Positions 27,426-37,027 of a stretch of DNA of 64,000 nt are shown piece after piece. The first letter of the stretch is position 1, and each line of letters begins with the position of its first letter. The translations under genes were made by a program, and so were the position numbers. Location: positions 62,001 to 126,000 of the forward strand of contig NZ_LMLZ01000024.1 in the NCBI RefSeq assembly GCF_001422735.1. Direction: 5' to 3'. Source of the DNA: Acidovorax sp. Leaf78. GTDB lineage: Bacteria; Pseudomonadota; Gammaproteobacteria; Burkholderiales; Burkholderiaceae_C. Under the pieces are notes generated by a model that searched no databases, was not told the DNA's origin, and saw only the letters and a list, made by a program, of their open reading frames with translations.

Positions 27426-29165
27426 ATGAAGAAGATTCTGATGGCCGCCAGCCTGGCCGTGGGCCTGGCCGCGTGCACGAGCATGCCCACCAACGCACCC
27501 TCGGCGGGCACGGTCAAGAAGGCCGACATGGACCGCCTGGTGGCCACGCTGCCCGCCGCAGCCCAAGGCAGCTTCACCGAGTTCCTGGCCCAGGCCGCGC
27601 GCGAGAACCCGCTGCTGCGCGCCAGCGTGGCCGCCTATGCAGCCAAGCAGCCGTTGGCGGGCGATGACCTCGTCAACATCAGCCGGCTGCTGGGCCTGTA
27701 CAACCGCCTGCACAACCAGGCGGCGGTGATCGATGCCACGGCGAAGATGGTGGCCATCCCCACGGTGCGCGCCGACAAGGTGCCGCCGCACGAGGACAAG
27801 AACATCATCGCCTTCGGCACGCTGGTGGAGGGCATGGCCCGCGACTTCGGCCTGGTGTACCGCAACGTGGACAACCGCATCTTCGAAGTGAAGCTGCCCG
27901 GCAGCAGCGCAGAAGAGTTTGGCATCCTCACCCACGCCGACGTGGTGCCTGTGGTGGCCGACGAATGGGTGCTGGACGACGGCACGCGCCTGGACCCCTT
28001 CAAGCTCACCCGCGTGGGCGGCAACCTTTACGGCCGCGGCTCCATCGACGACAAGGGCTCCATCGCGGCCGTGCTGTACGCCATGAAAACCGTGAAGGAA
28101 AGCGGCCTGCCGCTGTCGCGCACCATCCGCCTCATGATCGAGACGACCGAAGAGACTGGTGGCGACGCGATGAAGTACTACCGCGCCAAGACCGCGCTGC
28201 CCGAGTACAACATCGTGCTGGACAGCAAGTACCCCGCCGTGGTGGCCGAAAAGGGCTCCGGCGCACTGCGCGCCTCGTTCGCGCTGGGGTCGGCAGCCGG
28301 TGCTGGCGCCACCGCCATCACCGCCATGGCAGGTGCTGCGTCGACCAATGCCGTGCCGCAGACTGCCACGGCCAGGCTGCAAGGCGGCACCACGGCCGAT
28401 GTGGCGGCGCGCCTGAACGCTGCCAAGGCTGCGTTCGTCGAGAAGTACAAGCCGCAGGGCGGCCCCTTCAGCATCGACGTGGCCCAGGACGGCGCCGCCG
28501 TGCAGATCAAGGTCACCGGCGCATCGGCCCACGGCTCGCGCCCTGAAGAAGGCGTGAACCCGCTGCCGCGCCTGGCGCTGTTCCTGAAGGAGTCCGGCGT
28601 CGCGCTGGCGCCCAACGGCTACGCGCAGGCCGTGCGCTACCTGAACGACCTGTACGGCACAGACTACCTGGGCCGCACGCTGGGCCTGGCGTATGCCGAC
28701 GACTTCATGGGCCCGCTCACCATGTCGCCCAACCTCGTGCGCGAGAAGGACGGCAAGGTCGATGTGCTGGTGAACGTGCGCATGCCCCGCGGCAGCACGC
28801 CCGAGGCGCTCTCGCAGGCCACGTCGGCCAAGATCAAGGCCTGGGGCACCCAGGCCGGCGTGGCGGTGGAGGTGGACCACCAACAGGGCAACTGGATGGC
28901 GCGCGACCCCAAGGGCGCCTGGCTCTCCACGCTGCTCAATACCTTCGGCGACACCACGGGCCTGGAAGCCAAGCCTGTGCCCACGGCCGGCAGCACCACG
29001 GCCAAGCTCATGCCCAACGCCATCAACTTCGGCCCCGCCATGCCCGGCAAGAAGTACACGGCGCACAACGCCAAGGAGTTCAAGGAAGTGGTGGATCTGG
29101 ACGCGGACATGCAGATGTTCACCGAGATGCTGGTGCGCATCGGGAATTTGAGCCAGATGCAGTGA
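27426..29165 (+). CDS. Lipoprotein M20-family dipeptidase
   Basis: 579 residues, ATG at 27426. A lipoprotein signal ends at GLAAC. Residues about 90-575 are an M20 metallopeptidase of the PepV/dipeptidase branch: the THADVVPV metal His, GRGSIDDKGSIAA, ETTEETGG (general base Glu-Glu pair), NIVLDSKYPAV and the dimerisation-domain GASAHGSRPEEGVNP. It binds two zinc ions and cleaves dipeptides or small peptides in the periplasm. The internal Ala/Thr-rich loop (about residues 290-320) is an addition relative to typical members. Confidence 0.9.
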   Translation: MKKILMAASLAVGLAACTSMPTNAPSAGTVKKADMDRLVATLPAAAQGSFTEFLAQAARENPLLRASVAAYAAKQPLAGDDLVNISRLLGLYNRLHNQAAVIDATAKMVAIPTVRADKVPPHEDKNIIAFGTLVEGMARDFGLVYRNVDNRIFEVKLPGSSAEEFGILTHADVVPVVADEWVLDDGTRLDPFKLTRVGGNLYGRGSIDDKGSIAAVLYAMKTVKESGLPLSRTIRLMIETTEETGGDAMKYYRAKTALPEYNIVLDSKYPAVVAEKGSGALRASFALGSAAGAGATAITAMAGAASTNAVPQTATARLQGGTTADVAARLNAAKAAFVEKYKPQGGPFSIDVAQDGAAVQIKVTGASAHGSRPEEGVNPLPRLALFLKESGVALAPNGYAQAVRYLNDLYGTDYLGRTLGLAYADDFMGPLTMSPNLVREKDGKVDVLVNVRMPRGSTPEALSQATSAKIKAWGTQAGVAVEVDHQQGNWMARDPKGAWLSTLLNTFGDTTGLEAKPVPTAGSTTAKLMPNAINFGPAMPGKKYTAHNAKEFKEVVDLDADMQMFTEMLVRIGNLSQMQ

Positions 29166-29286
29166 TGGCTTTGGCACTGCGCTAAAGTGATCCGTCAGCC
29201 GCCGTGCGCTGCAGCCCCGGGCCCACCGGGGCCGCAGCACACGGCGGATTCCATCGATTGACCCTCATCCAACGAAGGAGCTCCCC

Positions 29287-29811
29287 ATGGCCAAGGCCCC
29301 CAAGACCACCATCTCCCCCGCCGTCTCCACCACCGCCCCCCGCATCAACATCGGCATCAGCGACAAGGACCGCGCTGCCATCGCCCAGGGCCTGTCGCGC
29401 CTGCTGGCCGATACCTACACGCTGTACCTGACCACGCACAACTTCCACTGGAACGTGACGGGCCCCATGTTCAACACGCTGCACACCATGTTCATGGCGC
29501 AGTACACCGAGCTGTGGAACGCGGTGGACCCGATTGCCGAGCGCATCCGCTCGCTGGGCCACATCGCTCCCGGCTCGTACGCCGAATTCGGCAAGCTGGC
29601 CACCGTGCCCGACGCGCCCAGCCAGCCCCCGAAGGCGCTCGACATGGTGCGTGTGCTGGTCGAAGGCCACGAAGCCGTGGCTCGCACGGCCCGCAGCCTG
29701 TTCCCGGTGGCCGACAAGGCCAGCGACGAGCCCACGGCCGATCTGCTGACCCAGCGCCTCACGGTGCACGAGCAAACGGCGTGGATGCTGCGCTCCCTGC
29801 TGGAAGATTGA
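29287..29811 (+). CDS. dps: Dps/ferritin-like DNA-protecting protein
   Basis: 174 residues. Four-helix Dps fold with the ferroxidase residues in [20 protein letters not shown] and the following acidic [13 protein letters not shown] helix. The N-terminal tail ([19 protein letters not shown]) carries Lys/Arg that could bind DNA. It stores iron and detoxifies peroxide with it. AAGGAG lies 4-6 nt before the ATG. Control by OxyR is likely given the nearby oxyR, though I did not identify a specific operator. Confidence 0.93.
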   Translation: MAKAPKTTISPAVSTTAPRINIGISDKDRAAIAQGLSRLLADTYTLYLTTHNFHWNVTGPMFNTLHTMFMAQYTELWNAVDPIAERIRSLGHIAPGSYAEFGKLATVPDAPSQPPKALDMVRVLVEGHEAVARTARSLFPVADKASDEPTADLLTQRLTVHEQTAWMLRSLLED

Positions 29812-29975
29812 TTGTGGGAGCTCACCGGAGGGCGGCCCCCAGGGCCGTCCCGGTACCCAGGCCCGTCAAAGTGCGTTTTGTCCTACAACATGTGTGAGCA
29901 GTTGTACGGATGATGCGAGTTTTGGTCGTGCTGCCCCCGTGGCGGTGGCATGGCGGCTTGACCAACCGGTGATCT

Positions 29976-30344
29976 ATGCGAATTCTGTACGTTGAAGACA
30001 ACCCCGAGCTGCGCGAGACCATCGGCATGCTGATGGAAGGCGACGGCCAGACAGTGACCTCGTGCGCCACGGCCGAGGAAGCGCTGGTCCTGGACGCCGA
30101 CGATCCGTTCGACCTGCTCGTCTCGGACGTGAGCCTGCCCGGCATGTCGGGCACGGACCTGGCCCGCAAGGTGCTGGCCGTGGACCCGCAGCGCTGGGTG
30201 GTGCTGTGCACCGGCTACGAGCTGGGCGACTACGCCTCGGCGTGGGGCCCCAATGTGCGCACGCTGCTCAAGCCCTTCGAGCTGGAAGACCTGGAGAGCC
30301 TGCTGGGCTCGATCCGCGCCGCGGTTCACGGCACCGCCGCCTGA
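29976..30344 (+). CDS. Single-domain response regulator
   Basis: 122 residues, a lone receiver domain. Acidic pair VEDN near the N-terminus, phospho-acceptor Asp in LLVSDVSLPGMSG, conserved Thr in VVLCTGYE and Lys in LLKPFE. No output domain. It lies head-on to the kinase/CheB/CheR operon and is probably its diffusible output or a phosphate sink, in the manner of CheY. Confidence 0.9.
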   Translation: MRILYVEDNPELRETIGMLMEGDGQTVTSCATAEEALVLDADDPFDLLVSDVSLPGMSGTDLARKVLAVDPQRWVVLCTGYELGDYASAWGPNVRTLLKPFELEDLESLLGSIRAAVHGTAA

Positions 30345-30493
30345 TACGGACTCGCGTTCGGAGCCATCGCCTCTGGCGGTAGTGCCGAGGTGCGAGGCGA
30401 CGACTGGCGACTGGCGGCTGCCACCTACTCGCCAGCAAGCTGCGAACCAGCAAGCTACCAACCAGCAGCTGGCGACTCAAGCGGTGCCTCGCT

Positions 30494-31681
30494 TCAGGCC
30501 CGCCGATCCCTCACAGGGCACGGGGCCGCACGTGGCAGCTCGACCCGGAAGTGCGTGACGCCCTGCTGCGACGACACCTCGATGCTCCCGCCATGCGCCA
30601 GAACGATCTGGTTTGCGATGAACAAGCCCAGCCCCAGGCCCTGCTGCCGTCCAGGCGCACGTTCGCGGCCACGGAATGGGTCGAACAGGTGGGGCAGCAG
30701 GTCGGGCGCAATCGTGCCGCCGTTGGACACCTGCAGCACCAGCGTGTCGGCACGGCGGCCATCCAGCAGCACCCGCACCGGCTCGGTCTCGGTGCCGTGG
30801 TGTACGGCATTGCCCACCAGATTGGTCACCACCTGGCACAGCCGCTCGCCGTCCCAGGTGCCCGCCAGGTCCCCCTGCAGCGTGGAGTCGATGCGGCGTT
30901 CCGGGTAGCTGGCCTGGATTTCGGCCAGGATGCGCTGGACCAGCGCCTGCATGTCGGTGGGGCCCGGCTGTAGCCCCAGACCACCCGCTTGCCGGATGCG
31001 CGTGACATCGAGCAGGTCCTCGATCATGCGGCTCATGCGCTGGCTGCTGCTGAGCAAACGGTCCGCCATCGCGTCGATCTTGTCCGCGTCGGGCTGGCGC
31101 TTGAGCACGGTGGCTGCCGCCGTGATCGACATCAGGGGCGTGCGCAGGTCATGGCTCAGAACGGCCATGAACATCTCGTTGATGCGCAGCGCCTGCGTGC
31201 GTTCGTGCAGCTCGTGGGCCAGCGCCTGCTTGCGGCGGTGCAGCTCGAAGAACACCTGGGCCTTGGTGGCCAGCATGTGCGGGTCGATCGGCTTGTACAA
31301 GAAGTCCACCGCCCCGCTTTCGTAGCCCCGGAACTGCCAGTTCTGCTCGCGTGAACCGGCGGTCATGAAGATCAGCGGAATGTGCCGCGTGCGCTCGCTG
31401 CCGCGCATCAGTTCGGCCAGCTCGAACCCGTTCATCTCCGGCATCTGCACGTCCAGCAGCGCCAGGGCCACATCGCTGTGGCTGAGCAGCAGCTCCAGCG
31501 CCTCGGGGCCCGACTGGGCCTTCAGGATTTCGATGCCTTCGCGCTGCTGCAGCAGGGCTTCGAGCGCGATCAGGTTTTCCTGCACGTCGTCGACCAGCAG
31601 GCACTTGATGCGCTCGGCAGGCGGGGGCTGGGGCGGTGATGTCAGGTCGTTCATCGGGCGGTCGGGGTACATCATCGTCAC
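30494..31681 (-). CDS. REC-histidine kinase hybrid
   Basis: 395 residues from the GTG at 31681, which overlaps the CheB stop (GTGA); ATG codons follow two and three codons later. Order: receiver domain (residues about 25-145, phospho-acceptor Asp77 in [13 protein letters not shown], Lys in YKPID), a short coiled coil (150-170), HisKA (His177 in [10 protein letters not shown]) and HATPase ([20 protein letters not shown]). It is soluble. A receiver ahead of a kinase suggests phosphorelay control by an upstream kinase, probably the large one in this operon. Confidence 0.92.
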   Translation of the reverse strand: MTMMYPDRPMNDLTSPPQPPPAERIKCLLVDDVQENLIALEALLQQREGIEILKAQSGPEALELLLSHSDVALALLDVQMPEMNGFELAELMRGSERTRHIPLIFMTAGSREQNWQFRGYESGAVDFLYKPIDPHMLATKAQVFFELHRRKQALAHELHERTQALRINEMFMAVLSHDLRTPLMSITAAATVLKRQPDADKIDAMADRLLSSSQRMSRMIEDLLDVTRIRQAGGLGLQPGPTDMQALVQRILAEIQASYPERRIDSTLQGDLAGTWDGERLCQVVTNLVGNAVHHGTETEPVRVLLDGRRADTLVLQVSNGGTIAPDLLPHLFDPFRGRERAPGRQQGLGLGLFIANQIVLAHGGSIEVSSQQGVTHFRVELPRAAPCPVRDRRA

Positions 31682-32322
31682 AGCAGGCTTTGTTGGTGCA
31701 GTTGCGCAAGCAATGCTGCAATGCCCGCAGGGGGCAGGGAGTGGTCTACGGGCGTGCGGGCCAGTGCGGCCAGCGGCATCGTCGGCATGGGGGCGCTGGC
31801 AGGGTCCTGCACGATGGCCAGGCCCCCGGCCGAGCGGATGGCCGCCAGGCCCTGCGCCCCGTCTTCGTTGGCGCCTGACAGCAGAATGCCCACCAGGCGC
31901 GGGCCGTACAGGTCGGCGGCGGATTCGAACAGCACATCGATGGAAGGCCGCGAGAAGTGCACCGGTGCATCCACCGACAGCGACAGGCGCGGCCCGTCAT
32001 CCACCAGCAGATGGTAGTCCGGCGGCGCAAAGTACACCGTGCCGGCCTCGATCCGGTCCTTGTCCCCGGCCTCCTGCATCGGCAGGGCGCAGCGTTGGCG
32101 GAAGATGTCCGCCAGCAGGCTGCGCCGGTCGCGCGGCAGGTGCAGCACCACCACCATGGCGGCCTGCAGCGTGGCCGGCAGGGCGGGCAGCAGGGCCACG
32201 AGGGCCTCCACGCCGCCCGAGGAGCCGCCCACCACGATGGCGTCGTACGCGAACGAGGAACCCGACGCGGATGAGGACGAGGTGCCGGGGGCGGTGGCCG
32301 CAGACATGGTTGCAGCGTTCAC
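31678..32322 (-). CDS. CheB-type methylesterase domain protein without receiver
   Basis: 214 residues from the GTG at 32322, overlapping the CheR stop (GTGA); an ATG at 32307 is an alternative. It consists only of the CheB catalytic domain: Ser34 in VGGSSGGVEA, His61 in VVLHLPRD and Asp in LLSGANEDGAQG form the expected triad. The phosphorylatable receiver of classical CheB is missing, so activity cannot be controlled in the usual way. Ser-rich N-terminus. The substrate is unclear because no receptor is encoded nearby. Confidence 0.9.
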   Translation of the reverse strand: MNAATMSAATAPGTSSSSASGSSFAYDAIVVGGSSGGVEALVALLPALPATLQAAMVVVLHLPRDRRSLLADIFRQRCALPMQEAGDKDRIEAGTVYFAPPDYHLLVDDGPRLSLSVDAPVHFSRPSIDVLFESAADLYGPRLVGILLSGANEDGAQGLAAIRSAGGLAIVQDPASAPMPTMPLAALARTPVDHSLPPAGIAALLAQLHQQSLL

Positions 32323-33158
32323 AGGCCGGCCTTCTTGCGGTAGATGCGGTCTTCCAGCACGAAGTCGTCGAACGCAGGGGCCTCGGCCGAAAAGCGCAGC
32401 GACTCCTTGGAGCCCAGGCCCAGAAAGCCCCGGTGGCACAGCGCCTCGCGAAAGAGCCCGAGCGCGCGGTTTTGCAGGTCGCGCTCGAAGTAGATCAACA
32501 CGTTGCGGCAGGACACCAGGTGCACCTCGGCGAACACGCTGTCGGTGGCCAGGCTGTGGTCCGAGAACACCACGTGTTCGCGCAGCGACTTGTCGAACAC
32601 CACGCGGCCGTAGCGCGCGGTGTAGTAGTCCGACAGCGAGCTGCGCGCGCCGGAGCGGGCGTGGTTCTCGGTGAATGCCGCCACACGCGCCAGGTCGAAC
32701 ACGCCGGACTCGGCCAGGCGCAGCGCGTGGGGGTTGATGTCGGTCGCGTAGATCAGGGTGCGGTCCAGCAGGCCTTCTTCCTGCAGCAGGATGGCCAGCG
32801 AGTACACCTCTTCGCCCGCGCTGCAGCCGGCCACCCAGACCTTGAGCGAGGGGTAGGTGCGCAGCAGCGGCACCACTTCCTCGCGCAGCGAGCGGAAGTA
32901 CGTGGGGTCGCGGAACATGTCGCTCACCTGCACGGTGAGGTATTCCAGCAGCGCCGGGAACACGTGGGGCTCGTGCAGCACGCGATCCTGCAGCTGCGAC
33001 AGGGTCTTGCACTGGAACTCGATCAGCGCCGTGTTCAGCCGGCGCTTGAGCGATGCGGGCGAGTAGCCCCGGAAGTCGTAGTGGTAGCGGTGGTAGATCG
33101 CATCGATCAGCAGGTGCTGCTCGATGTCTGCGGTCTTCGCTTTCTTCAGGAGGGACAT
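32319..33158 (-). CDS. CheR-type SAM-dependent methyltransferase
   Basis: 279 residues from the ATG at 33158, preceded by CAGGAGGG-like DNA on the minus strand. The N-terminal helical CheR_N domain (IDAIYHRYHYDFRGYSPASL) is followed by the SAM-binding domain: VWVAGCSAGEEVYSLAI, ATDINPHAL and VSCRNVLIYF. It normally methylates glutamates on chemoreceptors. It is translationally linked to CheB and lies between two kinases, so it is unlikely to belong to the flagellar chemotaxis operon. Confidence 0.93.
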   Translation of the reverse strand: MSLLKKAKTADIEQHLLIDAIYHRYHYDFRGYSPASLKRRLNTALIEFQCKTLSQLQDRVLHEPHVFPALLEYLTVQVSDMFRDPTYFRSLREEVVPLLRTYPSLKVWVAGCSAGEEVYSLAILLQEEGLLDRTLIYATDINPHALRLAESGVFDLARVAAFTENHARSGARSSLSDYYTARYGRVVFDKSLREHVVFSDHSLATDSVFAEVHLVSCRNVLIYFERDLQNRALGLFREALCHRGFLGLGSKESLRFSAEAPAFDDFVLEDRIYRKKAGL

Positions 33159-33187
33159 GGGCCGGGCGTCGGGGCTCGCTGCAGGGT

Positions 33188-36100
33188 TTACTTCGGCATC
33201 CAGACGCGCACGAGCGACAGGAGCTTTTCCACATCCAGCGGCTTGGCGATGTAGTCGTTGGCACCGGCGGCCAGGCACTTTTCCTGGTCGTCCTTCATGG
33301 CCTTGGCGGTCAGCGCGATGATGGGCAGGCGGCGCCACGCGGGGCGGTTGCGGATCTCGCGCATGGCGGTGTAGCCGTCCATCTCCGGCATCATGATGTC
33401 CATCAGCACCAGGTCCACCGCAGGGCCGCTGGCGTCGGCGCGCTCGAGCGCCTGCAGCGCCTCGATGCCGTTGCGGGCGATCTGCAGCTTGATGCCCGTG
33501 GGCTCCAGGATGCTCGAGAGCGCGAACACGTTGCGCACGTCGTCTTCCACCACCAGCACGTTGCGGCCTTCCAGCGCCGTCTCGCGGCTGCGCGCGGACT
33601 GCAGCATCTGGCGGTGCTCGACCGACAGCTCCGACTCCACCTGGTGCAGGAACAGCGTGACCTCGTCCAGCAGGCGCTCCGGCGAGCGGGCGTCCTTGAC
33701 GATGATGGATTTGGAGAAGCGCCGCAGCTGCTGCTCTTCGTCGCGCGACAGTGCGCGGCCGGTGTAGACGATGACGGGCGGAAACGACACGCCGTCCTGC
33801 TCGGTCATCTGCTGCAGCAGCTCGAAGCCGGTCAGGTCGGGCAGGTTCAGGTCCATCACCATGCAGTCGAAGGTGGAGCCGCGCAGGTGGTCCAGCGCCA
33901 CGCCGGCAGTGCCGGCGCAGACGATCTCCACGTCGTCGCGGCTGAGCAGGTGGCGCACGCTCTCGCGCTGGCGCTCGTCGTCTTCCACCACCAGCACGCG
34001 GCGCAGGTTCTGGGTGAACTTGGCCTCCAGGCGCTGCAGGGCCTGCACCAGCTCTTCGCGCTTGACGGGCTTGAGCGCGTAGCCCACGGCGCCACGGCCC
34101 ATGGCCTCTTGTGAATAGTCCGCCACCGACACCACGTGCACAGGGATGTGCCGCGTGGCGGGGTTGCGCTTGAGCTGGTCGAGCACGCCCAGGCCGGAGA
34201 AGTCGGGCAGGTTCACATCGAGCACGATGGCGCTGGGCAAGAGCTGCGCGGCCATGGCCAGCCCGTCCGCCGCGTTGGCAGCCATGTGGCTTTCAAAGTC
34301 CATTTCACGGGCCAGCTCGCACAGGATGTTGGCAAACCGTTCGTCATCTTCAACCACCAGGATGCTGCGGGCACTGGCCCGCTGGGGCACCACCGCGGTG
34401 GCGCTGCCGCCTGCCTGGGCCGCTGGTGGCGCTGCGATCGAACTCAGTGCCTGCACCACGCCTGCCAGCTGGGGCGCGGCTGGCGCCAGCGCTGACGGCG
34501 TCGCCCCATGGGCGGTGTGGCCTGCGTTGGCCGTGTGTGCTGTTTGTGCTGTGTGCGGGGAGTTTGAAACCGCTGCAGGATCAGCCTGCAACGCCGCCAG
34601 CCGCGCGGGCAGTGTCAATGTGAACACGCTGCCTTCGCCCGCGCTGCTCTCCACCGAGATCGCACCGCCCAGCAGCTGCGCCAGGTCGCGCGAGATCGAC
34701 AGGCCCAGCCCCGTACCGCCGTACTTGCGGTGGGTGCTGCCATCGGCCTGGCGGAAGGCTTCGAAGATCAACTCCTGCTGGTGCGCCGGGATGCCGATGC
34801 CGGTGTCCCGCACCGCAAACACCACCGTGTCGCCCGTGCCGCGCGAGACCTGCAGGGTGATCGAGCCTTTTTCGGTGAACTTGAGCGCGTTGGACAGCAG
34901 GTTCTTGAGCACCTGGCCCAGGCGCAGCGGGTCGGTCTCCATCGTGGGCACGTCGGCCGCCACGGTGGCCGACAGCGCCAGGCCCTTTTCCTGGGCCAGC
35001 AGGCGCAGCGGCTCCACCAGCGCCTGCACCGCCTTGCCCACCTGCACGGGCTCGACCGACACGGTGGCCTGGCCGGCCTCGATCTTGGCCAGGTCGAGGA
35101 TGTCGTTGATCAGCGCCAGCAGGTCGTTGCCTGCGGAGTAGATGGTCTGGGCGTACTTGACCTGGTCGCCGGAGAGGTTGCCGGGCTTGTTGTCGGCCAG
35201 CAGCTTGGCGAGGATGAGCGTGGAGTTCAGCGGGGTGCGCAGCTCGTGGCTCATGTTGGCCAGGAACTCGCTCTTGTACTGGCTGGCCGTTTCCAGCTCG
35301 CGCGCCTTGTCGGTCAGGGCGCTCTGGGCGCGCAGCATCTGCTCGCGCTGGTATTCCAGCTGCTGGGTCTGCTCTTCCAGGTGGGCGTTGGTCTGCTCCA
35401 GCTCGGTCTGCTGCACCTCCATCTGCGCCTGCGACTCCTGCAGGATGCGGCTTTGCTGCTCCAGCTCTTCGTTGTTCACGCGCAGCTCTTCCTGCTGCGT
35501 CTGCAGTTCCTCGGACTGGCGCTGGGTTTCCTCCAGCAGCGCTTCCAGCCGGGTGCGGTCCGCACCGGAGCGGATGGCGATGGCCAGCATCTCGGAGGCG
35601 CGCTCCATCAGGTTGCGCTCGGCATCGTCCAGCGCGCGGTAGAAGCCCAGCTCGATCACGGCATACACCTTGCCGTTTTCGACCGCGGGGGCCACCAGCA
35701 GCTCGGCCGGGCTCGACTGGCCGGTGCTGGAGGACACCAGCAGGTGGGTGGAAGGAACATCGCGCACGTGCAGCAGCGTGCGGGTGCGCGCTGCCTCGCC
35801 CACCAGGCCTTCGTCGGCCAGCAGCGTCTGGGTGAGCCTCTCGCGCGGCAGCGCATAGCCGCCGAACAGCGAGAACCCGCCGCCGGACTCGGCCACGTAG
35901 CCTGCACCCACGTTGGCCTTGAGGTACCCGGCCAGGTACTCCAGGGCCAGCTTGCCGATGTCTTCCAGCCGGTGGTCGCCCTGCAGGCGCTGGCCCAGGC
36001 CGGTCAGGCCGGCGGACACCCACGACTGCCGCGACTTGGAGCGGTATTCCCGCGAGGTCATGGCGGCCGAGGCGCAGATCAGCGCCAGCAGCACGATCGA

Positions 36101-36697
36101 GCCGCCCCACGAGTAGTAGGCCGACATCGTGGCGGCATCCACCCAGGCCTGGCGGCGGGCTTCCAGTTGCTGGCTTTGCAGGGTGAACAGGTCGGACGAG
36201 AGGTCGCGCACCCGGTCCATCAGGTTCTTGCCCGCGTCGGTGCGCACCAGGGCCATGGCGGCGTCCCGGTTGCCGCCCTTGTGCAGCTCGATGGTCTCGT
36301 TCAGTTCGCGCAGCTTCTGGCGCGTAAGGTCATCGATCTGCGTGACCAGGCGCCGGTGAATGGGTTCTTCGTTGGTGCTGGCCTTGAGCGCCGTCATCTG
36401 GCGCTCCAGCGACGTCAATGCCAGCTGGTAGGGCTGCAGGTAGGACACCTCACCCGTCAGCAAAAAGCCGCGCTGGCCGGTTTCGGCGTCTTTGAGCGCG
36501 GAGCTGAAGAGGTTGAGCTGGCGCATGGCCAGGGTGGTGCGATCCATCGCCGCCACCGCTTCGCCCCGCGTTTCGGACGCGCGGAAATTCACAAGGGCGA
36601 TGACCAGGGTGGCCAAAGCCGCCACGACGAAACCCGCCATCAGCGTGCGGGGAATGGCAAAACGGGTGGTGGCCTGGGTACTGGAGGATCTGGGCAT
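33188..36697 (-). CDS. Hybrid histidine kinase: CHASE3-GAF-HisKA-HATPase-REC-REC-REC
   Basis: 1169 residues. TM1 about 17-38, a CHASE3 periplasmic domain (40-190, with DAETGQRGFLLTGE), TM2 about 193-215, GAF (235-375), a long coiled coil (380-475), HisKA with His484 in FLANMSHELRTPLN, HATPase (NALKFTEKG, GGTGLGLSIS), then a His/Thr/Ala-rich linker (713-760). Three receivers follow, with Asp827, Asp949 and Asp1100; the third ends in the conserved ANDYIAKPLD. It heads an operon with cheR, cheB and a second kinase and is the probable membrane sensor of that system. The signal is unknown. Confidence 0.93.
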   Translation of the reverse strand: MPRSSSTQATTRFAIPRTLMAGFVVAALATLVIALVNFRASETRGEAVAAMDRTTLAMRQLNLFSSALKDAETGQRGFLLTGEVSYLQPYQLALTSLERQMTALKASTNEEPIHRRLVTQIDDLTRQKLRELNETIELHKGGNRDAAMALVRTDAGKNLMDRVRDLSSDLFTLQSQQLEARRQAWVDAATMSAYYSWGGSIVLLALICASAAMTSREYRSKSRQSWVSAGLTGLGQRLQGDHRLEDIGKLALEYLAGYLKANVGAGYVAESGGGFSLFGGYALPRERLTQTLLADEGLVGEAARTRTLLHVRDVPSTHLLVSSSTGQSSPAELLVAPAVENGKVYAVIELGFYRALDDAERNLMERASEMLAIAIRSGADRTRLEALLEETQRQSEELQTQQEELRVNNEELEQQSRILQESQAQMEVQQTELEQTNAHLEEQTQQLEYQREQMLRAQSALTDKARELETASQYKSEFLANMSHELRTPLNSTLILAKLLADNKPGNLSGDQVKYAQTIYSAGNDLLALINDILDLAKIEAGQATVSVEPVQVGKAVQALVEPLRLLAQEKGLALSATVAADVPTMETDPLRLGQVLKNLLSNALKFTEKGSITLQVSRGTGDTVVFAVRDTGIGIPAHQQELIFEAFRQADGSTHRKYGGTGLGLSISRDLAQLLGGAISVESSAGEGSVFTLTLPARLAALQADPAAVSNSPHTAQTAHTANAGHTAHGATPSALAPAAPQLAGVVQALSSIAAPPAAQAGGSATAVVPQRASARSILVVEDDERFANILCELAREMDFESHMAANAADGLAMAAQLLPSAIVLDVNLPDFSGLGVLDQLKRNPATRHIPVHVVSVADYSQEAMGRGAVGYALKPVKREELVQALQRLEAKFTQNLRRVLVVEDDERQRESVRHLLSRDDVEIVCAGTAGVALDHLRGSTFDCMVMDLNLPDLTGFELLQQMTEQDGVSFPPVIVYTGRALSRDEEQQLRRFSKSIIVKDARSPERLLDEVTLFLHQVESELSVEHRQMLQSARSRETALEGRNVLVVEDDVRNVFALSSILEPTGIKLQIARNGIEALQALERADASGPAVDLVLMDIMMPEMDGYTAMREIRNRPAWRRLPIIALTAKAMKDDQEKCLAAGANDYIAKPLDVEKLLSLVRVWMPK

Positions 36698-37027
36698 GCG
36701 GGGCAGGTCCTTAGGGTGGGATGACCCGGGGACTTTACCGGGTTTGAGACGCTTGTTACAGGGAGGGCCATCCCCGCGCGGCCAATTTGTGGCCACCGGC
36801 TTGCGGGGCATGCCGGGGGCGCGCCGCCAGCCGGCTGCTACATTCGCACAGCCCGTGCGCCGGGCGGCCGGGCCGGGGCAGCAACCGCCCGGTCTTTGGC
36901 CCCCGCCGTTGGCCGGTTGCCGCCGGGTCTTGCTCGGGTTCCCCAGGTTCTCCCGGGTTATTCCAGATCGTCCCCGGCTTTGCCAGGTCTTCGCAGGTTT
37001 GTCCCGCAGCTTGTCGTCTGTTTTCAC
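36698..37027. other. Divergent intergenic region, kinase operon / ubiA
   Basis: 330 bp with no convincing gene. The part next to ubiA (about 36920-37010) is made of degenerate short units (CCAGGTT, CCGGGTT, CAGGTCTT, CAGGTTTG) that look like an eroded tandem array. Promoters for both directions must lie here but I cannot place them. Confidence 0.4.

Noticed and set aside
34500-34600. His-Thr-Ala-rich stretch in the large kinase as a tandem-repeat or CRISPR-like array
   Set aside because: It is a short, irregular linker between the ATPase and the first receiver, without conserved repeat units or spacers.
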